Shown: positions 1 to 11,298 of the stretch, in pieces
How positions within the stretch are numbered: position 1 is the stretch's first letter
How the letters are laid out: each line of letters begins with the position of its first letter
DNA from: Neonectria sp. B-13
Taxonomy: Eukaryota > Ascomycota > Sordariomycetes > Hypocreales > Nectriaceae
Assembly (NCBI GenBank): GCA_002682825.1
Contig: NOKP01000021.1
Coordinates: forward strand, 62,001-126,000
Length of the DNA: 64,000 nucleotides
Reading direction: 5' to 3'
Program-made: the position numbers and the translations under genes
Notes under the pieces: model-generated
Told to the model about the DNA's origin: nothing
Seen by the model: the letters and a program-made list of their open reading frames with translations, nothing else
The model's database searches: none

Positions 1-270
1 GATACTGAGAACACCTTCTTTATCAGTCTCAGCAACTTAACTCTAGAGGCTTGGGAAGCGCGCAGGAAAGTCTTAGTGTTTAGTCAGGGCGTGCGGGAAC
101 CTGATGTCACGCCACACTTCATTCAGTCACTTTGGAATAAGAGGCAGACCAGGAATGCGGTAAGTGTTCAGGCGCTTCCTGACTCGAACTCTCACGTTCT
201 AGATGGCTTGAGATTAATGAGTGATATTGATTTGGATTTGGATTACTGGAATGACTTCTTACAGTTATAA
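1..270 (+). CDS. 3' end of a truncated gene, possibly a transcription factor C-terminus
   Basis: An open frame runs from the first base of the window to a TAA at 268-270 and gives about 89 residues with no start of its own, so the gene begins to the left of the window. The tail is acidic with aromatic residues (DLDLDYWNDFLQL at the very end). Similar acidic/aromatic tails close many fungal Zn2Cys6 transcription factors, but nothing in this piece is diagnostic, so the function is only a guess. No intron is needed in the visible part. The facing gene (ceramidase-like, minus strand) ends at 743, so the two genes converge. Confidence 0.5.
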   Translation, partial: DTENTFFISLSNLTLEAWEARRKVLVFSQGVREPDVTPHFIQSLWNKRQTRNAVSVQALPDSNSHVLDGLRLMSDIDLDLDYWNDFLQL

Positions 271-742
271 GATTGTTGGCTGGAAGGATGAGAAAAGGGG
301 GAAAGAGGAGAGATGGAGGATGAGTAGGAGGACACGGTCTTTTTTACTTCCATAGTTTAAAAGCTAGGATATGACAAGTGTCTTCAGTATCTGAACAATA
401 ATGATCACCGTGTAGTCGCCACCAATGCAACGCGCAACAACAGTTCCGTTGGTCGAGCTGGCCCTCCGTATCCCGTTCACGAGCTTTTGTACGGTGATTC
501 AGTGCGTCAAAACATGAGAGCTAGCGACTGATTCTTTTCTAGGGTCTGAATGAGATAAATGTTCGAATACGGAATTGCTGCAGGATTTGAGGGAGAAGCT
601 CTTCGAAAAGGCGTGGCAACATACCATTCCAATTTTCAAGAAGGCTACGAAGTGATGTACGGGACTTAGTAGCGAGAGAGAGGGGATTAAGAATTTAGTT
701 GGAGTATAAATACACAGTGTCATAACAATATCGCTCATTCTA
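271..742. other. Intergenic between converging genes
   Basis: This is the 3' flank of two converging genes. I see no coding frame with family signal, no repeat and no RNA gene. It presumably holds the two polyadenylation regions. Confidence 0.5.
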
Positions 743-2017
743 TCATGCTTCCTCTAGTCCGCTAAATGATTCACCTGTGCTAGTTTCTCCATCAGATCCA
801 TACTCAACCTCATAAACCGTTCGCCAGATGACCTTCCCAGCCTCCGGGTCCATTATGACGGCATAGTGCGTCTCGTCGTTGCTGATCTCTCTGTCCTCCA
901 CAAACTGCATGACATCTTTCAACGTCACGACTCCGCGTTTTCGATACTGCCTCCGACAGGCACGCACTTGTTTCTTCCACAGCTCATCCAGACGCTTCTT
1001 TCGGTCTAAAGAGTACTCGACAAGATCTGTCATGCCCGTGGCATTTTCGCTGGCAGAGAGTTGGGCGGCTGCCTGCTGTAGCTGAGACGGGTCCACTTCA
1101 TCCGTTTGGTCGTGATTGTACGCGGTTAGGAAAGTGTCCGACTCTCTGACCGAGGCCCGCCGGTGGTCTTTCTCGACGACGAAAACGCGGTCCGGAGTGC
1201 AAAGAATTAGATAGGCGGCGGTTGATGGGGAGGCTGATAACGTCGAGAGAATGGTCATGATGTCACTTTCTTGGACTTCTTCCGTGATATCGGAGGCTTC
1301 CTCAGGTGCAGCCTCTTTGCAGCTCTGTGCTCCTTTTATTCCAGGCGGATCTAGAAGAAATCCACGCAAAACACTGGAGATAGACTGCCGGAAGCCCAGC
1401 ACAACCATGGCTTGCTGCCAGCGAAAGGCGGCTTTGGCCCGTAGCGTTGTTCGATCGTGGTGCGGCCGAAAGTTCAGGCTCATACTGAGACCTTTTCTCA
1501 CACCAGTTAAAACGCCCACATAGCCGAGATACGTGACTGTTGTGGCCACAACAGGCCCGCCTTGGGAGCGAACAAAGTCCAGTTCGACGACGATCTTGCG
1601 TAGTTGGTCCATCCCCCAATCCAGTGTGCGAAAGTGTAGCATGCGAGATTTCTTCTCTAAGCCTGGCTTTTTGGGATCGATGACACAAACACCACCGCTT
1701 GTGCAACCTAGCAGCAGGTCCAAGAGCACATTGAGCGCGACCAGGACGTGCATCGGGATGCCGATGGCCTTAGAGATGCCAGCGATCTCAGCCGACTCAT
1801 CGACCTTGTAAAGTCGGCGCAAGGCCACACGAGCCATGGCACCGAGGCATTTTCCAGTAGTTGCGCCTGCGAGGTCGTGAAGGAGATCGTAAAATAGACT
1901 GGGCAGGTCGCAGTCTTCGAGTAACTCTCTGAAGTGAGGGATAATGTGATCGTATCGGTTTTGAGGGGGTTGAGAGAGGTCGATTGTGAATTTCGGTATA
2001 TCTGAGCCTCTCTCCAT
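743..2017 (-). CDS. Acid ceramidase-like / NAAA-type N-terminal nucleophile amidase
   Basis: This is a single-exon gene of 424 codons. The ATG at 2017 is used because the open frame further upstream has only a TTG. The protein resembles fungal members of the acid ceramidase/N-acylethanolamine acid amidase family, which hydrolyse the amide bond of ceramides or N-acylethanolamines. The N-terminal part (about residues 1-95) corresponds to the beta-type propeptide domain. The segment LLLGCTSGGV holds the Cys at about residue 105 that in this family becomes the N-terminal nucleophile after autocleavage. RTLDWGMD, about 35 residues later, matches the conserved Arg and Asp pocket motif. The C-terminal third is charged and less conserved. 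No clear signal peptide is seen, which is unusual for a lysosomal-type acid ceramidase but common for fungal relatives. The substrate is inferred from family only. Confidence 0.75.
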   Translation of the reverse strand: MERGSDIPKFTIDLSQPPQNRYDHIIPHFRELLEDCDLPSLFYDLLHDLAGATTGKCLGAMARVALRRLYKVDESAEIAGISKAIGIPMHVLVALNVLLDLLLGCTSGGVCVIDPKKPGLEKKSRMLHFRTLDWGMDQLRKIVVELDFVRSQGGPVVATTVTYLGYVGVLTGVRKGLSMSLNFRPHHDRTTLRAKAAFRWQQAMVVLGFRQSISSVLRGFLLDPPGIKGAQSCKEAAPEEASDITEEVQESDIMTILSTLSASPSTAAYLILCTPDRVFVVEKDHRRASVRESDTFLTAYNHDQTDEVDPSQLQQAAAQLSASENATGMTDLVEYSLDRKKRLDELWKKQVRACRRQYRKRGVVTLKDVMQFVEDREISNDETHYAVIMDPEAGKVIWRTVYEVEYGSDGETSTGESFSGLEEA

Positions 2018-4974
2018 GCTTTTTGCTGCTGTAGAAGAGTCCAATTCAGTTTGTGGATGACGCTGAGGATGACGCTCTGAGGCTAGGTGGCATTTGTGGT
2101 GGAAGAAGAGAGGATGTGGAGAACAGTTAGACCTGCCTGCCGCCGAGCCATTTGGCCCGTTGTTTGGAAAGTCTTACGGAGCATAATCTGCCTAAAAGGT
2201 TGCCTTGAAAATCAGGCGCTGTGTAAGCATGCATGCACAGGGAGGCTCTACAGGAAGATAATGGTTCGTGGATGATGTCTGGTGCGGCGAACCCCGCTTC
2301 GGACGTCATTATCTTCATGGGACGCAAACCCAACGTTGCAGAAGGAGGAGGTCATTGTCCCCAGCGCAAAAGAGCTCAAACGACGAGGGCAATATAATTA
2401 GAGCAACAAGGACGTGATATAGGATGAGAGTAGCGGGGGGAAGTGCTTTGGCGGCGGAAAGGGACAAGAAACAACACCCCAAATCAATGACAGTCCCTTA
2501 AGAAGGTACACAGGAATGCATCGCACAGGCGTCTTAGTTGGTCAGCCCTAAGCTGCACTAGACAGCGCGTATGTGGTCAGGTAATCTAGTGTTTAGTACC
2601 TCCTAATAGGAATGTATCTCATGAGGTTGATTGTTAAGTCGAAAGTAGGAAATAATGTTGGCAAGGCATCGAAGAGGTCTGCAGTCGGCTTGGCAATTGG
2701 CGTTGTAGAAGACAGAGGTTCAACCCTAAATTGAGTGGTAATTTTTGATGGTAATTATAGAAGTCTCTCTTAGTAAACAAAGGCAAAGACTTGAGCTTTG
2801 AGCTCAATAAGCCCTTATCTCTCGTCTCTCTGCAGTAAGAAGCTCTTGTCTTCCTGATTGCTTGTTAAGAAGATGATTTCTCCCAAGAAAAAGTCTCTCC
2901 TCCTTCCCTTCTTAACCTCCCTTGTGGCTGCCCCTCTCCACGCCCAATTACACCCTTGCTAGCAACCAGCTAACCCACTCGGCCCTTAGCCCCTGCCACA
3001 GTGCTCGTAACAATCCAACCAAGAAAAGGGCCATGCCTAAGGTAAGACAGTGTGAACTGAAAGAGACGAGGACGCAATTTGAGCATCGCCTATGTTTATT
3101 AGTAATAAGTGCCATCTCAGCTGCCGGGCGTTAATAAATTGATTGATTGATTGTACAGCAGCGGCCGAATCAAGTTTCTACGAAGCCTCCCAAAGTATGC
3201 CAATATTTGACAGTTGTGGCTGCCTGTAGTCTACAATGTGGGTCTTAGAGTTCATGGCGTACCGATACAACGGCAGTCCAGCACCTAACCGTGTTAGCGG
3301 TTGACTGGCGTCAGCGATTGCCCAGTAACGATCCACGCCCGTTTCTGGACCGAAAGCTCGTCACTGTATTTGTGAGAAGACTGTACGCATCAACTCTAAT
3401 GTTAACGCCCAAATTTGTCATGCAAGACAAGACACTACGATACAGTATTTGGAAGGGTCGTTACTGAGCTAGGCAGCTTGATTAGCGCCCACCCGCTCGG
3501 ACTAAAAATGCCACATTCTAAGGTCATGCACGCGCTACCAAGTTATGGCACCTTCTTGTGGCTACTGTGGTGTGGCAACAGTCCTATTGTTCATCCACAA
3601 GGGCGGAGTCAAAGTTAATCTATGAGCCACTTCTCGTTTGGGATGACTATCTTCCTAACTTTCTAACTCGTGCAGATGGTGGTCGATGGTAAAGGTTATG
3701 TCCCTTTGACGACAAGGTGAACTATATTAGGAAGGGTACAGGGAGGCTAGGTTGCTGCGAGCCGAGGGGAGCCCTGCCGTCTACCGCGAAATGGGATTTG
3801 CCCATGGTTCAAAAATTCCGCATGTCGAGGAGGTATGGCGACGCTGGAACGAAGCGCCCAGAGGCCCAGAGTCACAATCCATTAATGCATTGGCTTATGA
3901 TCGGTGTAGGTCGGGGTTTGACCGTATGCGCTAGCAAGAGTTAGCCGCCAGTCAACACGCCACAGCTGTTAATCTGTTGGACGCACTTCATGTTTACGCA
4001 TCTAAACCAAGACACAATCGGGGCTTCAACAGACATTGAAGCTATACTGACAGTAACACAGTGGCATTCATTTCGGTAAACGTGATTCTCCTGAGAAGAG
4101 CAGTGGAAGAAGAAGTATGGGAAGAAGGCCCGTGATTCGCTTTGGGGATTTGCTTGGGGAGGTTCGCATTACAACTAGTGCCCAGTGATAAGCTACACCC
4201 TCAAGCAACTACATTCCAATGGCCCCCCGGAACTAACCTTATGACCCCTAGCGGGGACACTGACTTACCCCTACCCCTGTAACGCACCCATGACGCGTGA
4301 GACACGGTCAAGACTTGGTAGTACCAGTGGGGTGGCACAACATATTGGGCTGATGAAGCCAACAAAAAAGACAACAGACTGCCATAATGTGAGAGTACAA
4401 CGCATAATTCTCACTGTATACTTATTAGTACCACCCTGAGCCCAGGTGGGTTCGTTAGCTGCCGAAGGCCCGGGCCAGATCCGTCCATTTGTGTTCCTGT
4501 CCAAGACACAGCTGCATATTGAACTACCCCAGTTCGTGCAGACTATGGCATCTGCCGTAAACGCTATATGTGTCCGATAGTGGCCATGTTGGGAAGTACT
4601 CACTGATGTTTGGTGCTATTAGGTATGAAAGGGCCCCAAAGTGGAAATGCGCACTCCCAGCAGATGTAGCTGTCAGTGGTGTGCAGAATATGACAGGTGG
4701 TTTCTCGTACCCCATAGACCTTGCGGCCTTAGCGAGTTTAGTACCTGGGGATGAACCCTGACGAATATCAGCTTTGTACAGAAATAGTTCCAAGCATGCC
4801 GAGCTTATAGCCACATGAAAGATCCATCCGCACGTGCGCCCTTTTAGAGGGAACTCTTGCCCCGCCTTTTGCCTCAAACCCATGTTCTTACTGCTCGTCC
4901 ACATCTTGCTATGTGTTGGTGATTGCTGGAACTTTCTTCTCTCTCACAATCGAACACAAAGAGCCCGTACAACA
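2018..4974. other. Long intergenic stretch, no gene recognised
   Basis: About 3 kb upstream of two divergent genes. Only short frames without recognisable domains occur. A short TTGA/TGAT run lies near 3136-3152. The part next to 4975 should contain the promoter of the ethylene-enzyme gene. An alternative upstream ATG at 4882, in frame with 4975, would add a hydrophobic leader (MFLLLVHILL...), but the better context (acaacaATGg) is at 4975. Confidence 0.45.
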
Positions 4975-6265
4975 ATGGATGAAGCTCCTCAAATGCCACA
5001 GAAATTGGGCGACGCAATGCCTCCAGGCTATCGTGCTACAGTTGGATGCCTCCAGACATTTGCATTGTCTAATGAGGACACGGGGTCAGCAGATGATCTG
5101 AGTATGGGTAAAGCACTTGTGGCAGCTTGGCAACAGGATGGAATCTTGCAGATTGCCATGGACGCTGAGCAGCAGACACTCTATAAAGCAGCCAATGAGG
5201 CCAGCAAGCGCTTCTTCCGGAAGCCTCTTCACCAGAAATCTGCGTGCATCGATAGCCAGAGCTATTCCGGTTATATTGCGAGCGGTGAAGAGCTGACAGA
5301 TGGCCTCGCTGATTACAGTGAGATCTTTACTGTCACAAAGGACCTCGACCTTGACGATCCCAGAGTTTCCGCCAGGTGGCCATGCCATGGGAGTTGTCCT
5401 TGGCCTGACGCAGATTTACGGGACCCCGTGAAGGAATACATGGACAACCTCGGGCAGACCGGCGAGAGGCTGCTCTGCCTGATTGAACTAGGTATCAATG
5501 TACCAGAGGGGTCTCTGACTCGTATTACGAAAGACGGGTGGCATCACATGCGAATTCTCAGGCATGAACCCATAGGCTCCTTCTGAGATGAGACAGAGCT
5601 AACGCGTTGGGTCCAGATTTCCCGCAACCAACGATATCAATGGGAAAGGCAAAGACGGCCGGGGCATCGGCTCTCATACTGACTATGGGTTGCTTGTAAT
5701 TGCGGCAGCTGACGATGTTGGGGGTAGGAGAGCCCTCTTGACGCAGTTTTGCATAAGTGCACCCGCTGATTCCATATCTAGCTCTGTTCGTTCGTCCTCC
5801 CTATAAGGGCGAGTCTGTTGTGAACTGGGAGAGGAGTGCTGCTGGCATGAAGGAAGATAATGATGGTTGGGTGTTTGTTCCCCCAGCTGAGAACGTATTC
5901 ACGGTTTTTCCAGGCAAGCCTCCCATCTCTAGGCTAACGGGCGGCCTGTTGATAACAAGTTCCTAGGCGACATGATGCAGTACATGACTAACTCGGTCCT
6001 CCCCTCAACCCTCCACAAGGTGGGGCTTAATACGAAAGAGAGGTTCGCCTTTGCTTACTTTCACGAGCCCAGCTTCCAGACAGTCATTAAACCTCTTCCG
6101 GGGTATGAAGCCGGTCAGAGCCCAGAAGTGGGGATCCATTACGGAAAGCATTTTACCAACATGTTCATGAGGAACTACCCCGAGCGCATCACTACTCACC
6201 GGTTGGTCGATGAGGGCCGGTACAAGTTGCTAGATATGGACGCACTTCAAACCATGACGGGTTGA
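4975..6265 (+). CDS. efe: 2-oxoglutarate-dependent ethylene/succinate-forming enzyme homologue
   Basis: Four exons (4975-5561, 5617-5723, 5782-5913, 5967-6265) join to 375 codons, 374 aa, close to the 350 aa of the Pseudomonas syringae ethylene-forming enzyme. In that family the enzyme is a non-haem Fe(II) dioxygenase that converts 2-oxoglutarate to ethylene and, in a side reaction, hydroxylates arginine. Similarity as I recall that sequence runs end to end: ASGEE (about 102-106), WPCHG (135-139), GWHHMRILR (188-196), GIGSHTDYG (212-220), STLHKV (289-294), NTKERF (297-302) and TNMFMR near the C-terminus. The iron ligands are H216, D218 and H292. R301 corresponds to the Arg that binds 2-oxoglutarate, and R193 to the Arg implicated in substrate binding. 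Introns 1 (5562-5616) and 3 (5914-5966) have GC donors, and intron 2 (5724-5781) has GT. Without splicing the gene looks broken, so a pseudogene is the main alternative. The join at intron 2 gives Ala where Gly is usual. Confidence 0.8.
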
Positions 6266-8516
6266 AACAGGAGACAGGAGACTTTGTTGGGCATCGACAG
6301 CATTTGGTACTAAATTTAGTTTTCCATATTTTGTTCTATACACGCTCTTTACTCTTTTTGTTACGGCACGACGTCTGTAAAGACCTTGATTCAACTCACG
6401 CGCGCTGGAACACACACACGCACAAGTCCATTACGCCCGGCATTCCTCCCACAGCTGCGGAGTGGACGTCAACGCTCTTTAAAGGATTGGTATTTTATAG
6501 CTATAGCTGTTACTAGGCTATCGTGGGTAAATTCCGTGGTTGGAATGCTGTTGCCGCTGAAACCGGTCCTATGAGTTAGATCATATGGTCTCTGAGACGA
6601 GTCTATGCGATACAGTCCATTTTATTAGCAGTTGCTCCTAATCTCATCCACGATCACCAACTGAAATCTTGGACTGCAGGAGCAGATCCAAAAATGCAGC
6701 TTTATAAAACCTCTCCAATGCTGCGACCACCCACGTATTTTCTTCCGACTCGGCCCAAAAGCATTTTGTTGTCGATTCCTTGTTGACATGACCCCAACTT
6801 ATCTTTTCCAAATCAGCCTCTAACTTGACGATCCACTAGGAAAACATCTGCCATGCCACCACGGTTTCCCCCTGCAGAGCAAGTCGCCCAATTCATCGAG
6901 CGTATTCTTCTGTGTATGACACTATAAATGTAATATAATCCATTCGGCGTAGCTCTTCCGCTATAGTCCAATGTCCTTATCAGTATAGTGCCCAGAATAT
7001 ATCGGCAGGCGTCCTCTTTCAGATTCTGGAAATTGCGGTAAGTAGATTGCTTATCATGTTAGGGGCCCGATAGTTTTGTAGTGTGCTTAAGGGAGAAGGA
7101 ATTTGACTGGTGAGTACAATCGATCATAGGCATCTGTCTCTGCAGCCTTTAAGAATATGGGCTTACGTGGAAGCTGCACTGCCCTCCCCCACAAGAGTTG
7201 TGCCATGGCTGCTGAGTGCTCCGCCCCCGCTACTGGAGCTGCGCTATCATCACTCTGCTCCTATCAAACGTCAGGCTTTTAAAAAGCCATTTTGTTACCT
7301 TGTTGCCAACTAGAGCTCGACCGCAAGCCCAGTTGAAGGTTCCTTCAGTGTCTTTCTGAGCCATTATTGTGACGAGATCACTCTGCCGCAGCCATGGCTG
7401 AGCGCAAGGCTGTGTACCTAGCCATCACCAAGGAGTATTCAAGCCCTACAACTCTCATCACGTACGCATTTAGACGCCACCATGGCTGAAGTCAAGGCAG
7501 TATATCTGCCATCAGGTGCTCTTTCAGCCACCACCATGGATTGTTTAACTAACATATTCAGCTGCTACAATACGTTCCAGAGCAGTCACATTCAGCACTC
7601 TTCACCGATCGTATACCTTTCTGAAAACCTCGAGGCGTTCTAAAGACCAGCGCTTGTCTGGATCCAGCTCACTTCCCTGTATAGGTGCATTGATCTTGTA
7701 ATCACCGAAATTCCTCACACTTGCAAACGCCGACTTCCTCTTTTCAACCTGTAGCTCCATAAACTATACCTGTTTCCCACACAATCGATACTTGCGCAAT
7801 AATGTAATTGTCATAACAGATCAAAGTATGAATACGTTTAACTGGTTTTCCAATACCGAGCGGTATACTATTCACGAGCCCCCTAAACATGACTCCAGCG
7901 TTGTCTCCCTCTTAACGGCGTATATCCCATGAAGATTCAGCTTGATCGCGATATCATAGCCTAGCATAACCTACCTAAATACAGACCGACCGTTCTAGCA
8001 TAGCACAAAGTCTCTGCAACGTTGTACACTTAGCGAGCTTCACGCCTTAGATGGACTGAAATGCAGTTCTATTCCTTGAAGCCGGTTGAAGGACGGGAGA
8101 CAGTCAACGCAAGTTCCAGTGCGGAAATGGATTACCTAAGGTCGTTATGCTTCAATTTACAAGTGGATACGTCTAGGTTTCGTCGTTCAAATATGAGATA
8201 GCATATCTGAAAGTAATTCTCGGCGAGGAAAGGGACCGCCCTGGTGTCAATCCTTTCTAGGTTTGTCGAAAGTGAAGAAAGCCCTTAGTTGGAAGCTTAG
8301 CACGTCTTAGTGTGATGAACTCAGGCGGGAGATGAAAGGGGGCACCGGGAATTAGCTGTGGTTAGTGGCTAAAAGCCCTCATCAATGAACTATAGCTTAT
8401 TATTGTAAACGCGCTTAACATTATGTCTCTCTTATACTCCTGGCGTAAAACTACTTACAAACAGCCTCTATCCTTTATATTAAACTATATTTACGTCCAG
8501 AAAGCCAATTCCTAGG
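6266..8516. other. Intergenic, no gene recognised
   Basis: About 2.2 kb between two converging genes. I see no domain signal on either strand. The only structure noticed is a degenerate direct duplication starting at 7394 and 7482, listed separately. Confidence 0.45.
7394..7520 (+). repeat. Degenerate direct duplication around ATGGCTGA
   Basis: ATGGCTGAGCGCAAGGCTGT at 7394 is echoed by ATGGCTGAAGTCAAGGCAGT at 7482, a spacing of 88 bases, and the similarity carries on for a further 10-15 bases. A shorter ATGG echo lies at 7535. It looks like an old tandem duplication rather than a gene. Any short peptide frame here quickly ends. Confidence 0.4.
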
Positions 8517-9996
8517 TTATAGTAACATAGTGGCAACAATATCGGCCAGAAGCAGAACCAGAGGAAGAGCAAGAAACTCCCCTCGAAAACTGATGTGCCC
8601 ACTTCCACCGGTGGAACTACTATGACTCGGCGCGGTCTCCGAAGGGGTGATTGATGAAGAAGCATCATTCGCCCCCACAGCAGGAATGTTCCCTTTAGTG
8701 GCATAGTAGTTGTTGTCATACGGATAGACATTCGTGTAGTTATACGACCCCCCAGACGTACCCCAGATTGACTTGACTGACCCTAAAATGCCCCTTCTAG
8801 CGGCGCACTTGGCTTTCGTGTCAGGTCGTGGCCACCATCCCGGAACTTGTTCCTTGTCGTTGAGCGGCCCGGGGTAAGATGTGTTCCAGAACAAGCCCTG
8901 GTACGAAATGTTTGTGTTCTTGTAGCCCACTCTGTCGGCTACCAAAGCGAACACATTAGCATCACAATCCCAGCGGCCGAGGGAGGGGAGATCCCAGTTC
9001 ACCGACACCGTTGACAGCATGGAGTAGTGATTGTAGTACATGCTGTCCGCAGTGCCGTGTAGGGACGGGTGGACGGCGCCGCCAAGAAGAACTGTGAAGA
9101 TTCTATTTGGAATGTCGTACTGATGTGTCTCGTCGAAGCTGACCACGATGAGAGTCTCGTTTACGAAGTACTCGTTCCTCAGAAGAGGCCCAAGCCATCC
9201 ATGGAGCCACCTAGCGGCAAAGCCGAGCCCAGTGTCGTGCCCATCATTGCGAATATTTGGGGTGAAGAATGCCCACTGAGGGAGTTTCTTGTTTGCCAAA
9301 TCTTGCTCAAAGTTGGCAAAGTTCTTGATTCGAGCCCTGCGCGTCCTGTTATATGAGATACTGTCGTAAGTTGACAATGGATCGTGTTTTCGCACGTAGC
9401 TATCGGCATGGGGCCCTTGGAAGTCGGCGTTTGACAAGTCCTCCTGATACTCAGCCCAGGAAATCTGCTTGGTATCCAGGAGGTCCACGACGGTAGATAT
9501 GTTGGCCGGAATGCGATGGTAACCATCGTTCTGCAAGCCAAATGTGTCCCCTCCCACGATGGCGATATAGTTTGGCTCCGAGGGATGGGTAACTGCAGGA
9601 AGTGTCAATGGCAGCGGGCTCATTACTAAGGACTTAATATCCGACCTGCATAAGAATTTACGAGGAGAACGCCCTGATCGGCGAGCCAGCGCATGTTCTC
9701 ATCGCCAGCTGCTGCCTATCTGTATATTAGTTCCGGCCCTTACAATGTACAACCTAAGATTCTGAAAATTTCGAGCTGGCACGTACGTCAAAATTGGTAT
9801 TCTCTAGCCATATCTGAAGTATTCGGCTGAAGGCCACACCCGGTACATATGGCTCCTCGATTTCATGCGGGGCTTGTATGGCTTCCAGGGCTTGTTTGCC
9901 AAAGCTAGAAGTGCTCAGTTTGCCGGCGACGGCCATGCCAGCTATCGTGGCAACCGCTAGGATCAGCCTGACCGGCAAAGTCCTCATACTTGACAT
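8517..9996 (-). CDS. Secreted acid phosphatase (phosphoesterase family), probably GPI-anchored
   Basis: Three exons (9996-9787, 9715-9646, 9592-8517) give 452 codons. Intron 1 starts GTACGT and ends ATAG; intron 2 starts GTCGGA and ends GCAG. The start is the first ATG before a signal peptide (hydrophobic core about residues 9-24). Family motifs include FSRILQIWLEN near residue 60, MRWLADQGVLL, THPSEPNY followed by GGD, and SFDETHQYD in the middle. These place it in the phosphoesterase family (PF04185) with fungal phosphate-repressible acid phosphatases, which release inorganic phosphate outside the cell. The C-terminus is Ser/Thr/Gly-rich and ends in a hydrophobic tail (LALPLVLLLADIVATMLL), a typical GPI-attachment signal, so the enzyme is likely held at the cell surface. 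Several NxS/T sites fit a secreted glycoprotein. Confidence 0.85.
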
Positions 9997-11298
9997 GTGG
10001 ATATGCAGTTGAAGAATTGTTACGGGAGTTATGGAATTTAACAGAGCTGCGGACTGGTTCCGTCTGTCGGAACGTCACTAATCGGCGTCATTTATTTATA
10101 CGTCTCGTCTTGGACCAGGATTTTGACCATTCTGTCGCAGTACGTCCTTTAGTAACCTTCGCATTGGCCCATAACCAGTCTTCGGGAAATGTACCGAATG
10201 TCCGCGTAAGCGAAGTTTAATTCCTAAGCTACCTAGAATATTATCCAATGAGCAAGAGGGAGGAGTGGCATGCTGCACTCCATGTACATGTCGCTAGGTC
10301 ATTGAGCCTTGATGAGGTGGCCGCTGGGAAGGCCTTGACGAGATAAGCTTCACGCTAAACCGAGGGTTCCCTAATGTACTCAGTATCATTCTTGAGGCAA
10401 ATCCACCGCGTAGGATTCTGCATTGGAGAGATTGTTGGCTCGTTTGAAGTGACGATACGGCAGAATCAGGTGACTATCCCTGATTATGTTCAAGACTCAA
10501 CGGGGCCTTTCCCGTTGAAGCTAACATCCTCCTTGGCCACCCCCCACTAGGCTGAAGGTTTCGCCAGAATCGAAAGGTGTCAGTGTTGGCGTCATCGATG
10601 TCAATGTAGGACGAGAAAAACAGGAGTGCTATCATTAGCTGTGGCGGATTTCAAGTAGTACCGAAATACGTAGCCTGAGCATTCCCCACCCCCGTGAGCC
10701 CTTTTGCTCTTACGTTTCCTACTTTCAGGCTTGAAAACCCCCTCTTCAAACTTGTCGTTTGTATGAAATCCAGTTTCATAGCAAATTCGCCTCTTTCTCG
10801 GATTTCAGACTAATTACTACTTTAGGCCTTCACATTTCGACGAAGCGGTATGAAAAGAAACGTGTAGTAGCAGCAATATGCGGTCAATATACACCGAGGC
10901 TGGGTATTATTAGATGATATCTCAGTTGCTAGTACAGACTGTAGGCTTAATATCTGACAATATGGATTTGTGTTTTCACCTGGGCTGAAATCCTCTCAGT
11001 TCATATCAAGGGGACATTCGCCTAGAGTAAGACTCGTGTTTCCAATCTCAAGCAAAGTGAAGAAGGACAGGAGAAAAGAAGGAGAAGAAGAGAAAAAATA
11101 CATATCAGGAAAAGACAGAAGGGTAAAGGGAAGGAGAGCAATGTGACAATATTTCCTAAGCAACTCTAGGCTGCCAAGGCTGAGGCATCTTGCCAGCAAA
11201 GCTTTGAGACGCCACCAACTTCTCGACCAAATGAGATATGTGATACCATTCTGACCAGCCTCATCCAATCACAAGACCACACCTCACTTATTCACCCC
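9997..11298. other. Intergenic, no gene recognised
   Basis: About 1.3 kb upstream of the acid phosphatase and downstream of the secreted protein gene. The 3' flank near 11045-11130 is purine-rich on the plus strand (many GAAGG/AAGAGA runs). I see no coding signal. Confidence 0.45.

Noticed and set aside
4834..5586. Reading the first exon of the ethylene-enzyme gene as a complete short protein
   Set aside because: The end after MRILR is intron sequence; the conserved iron-binding half follows downstream once the intron is removed.
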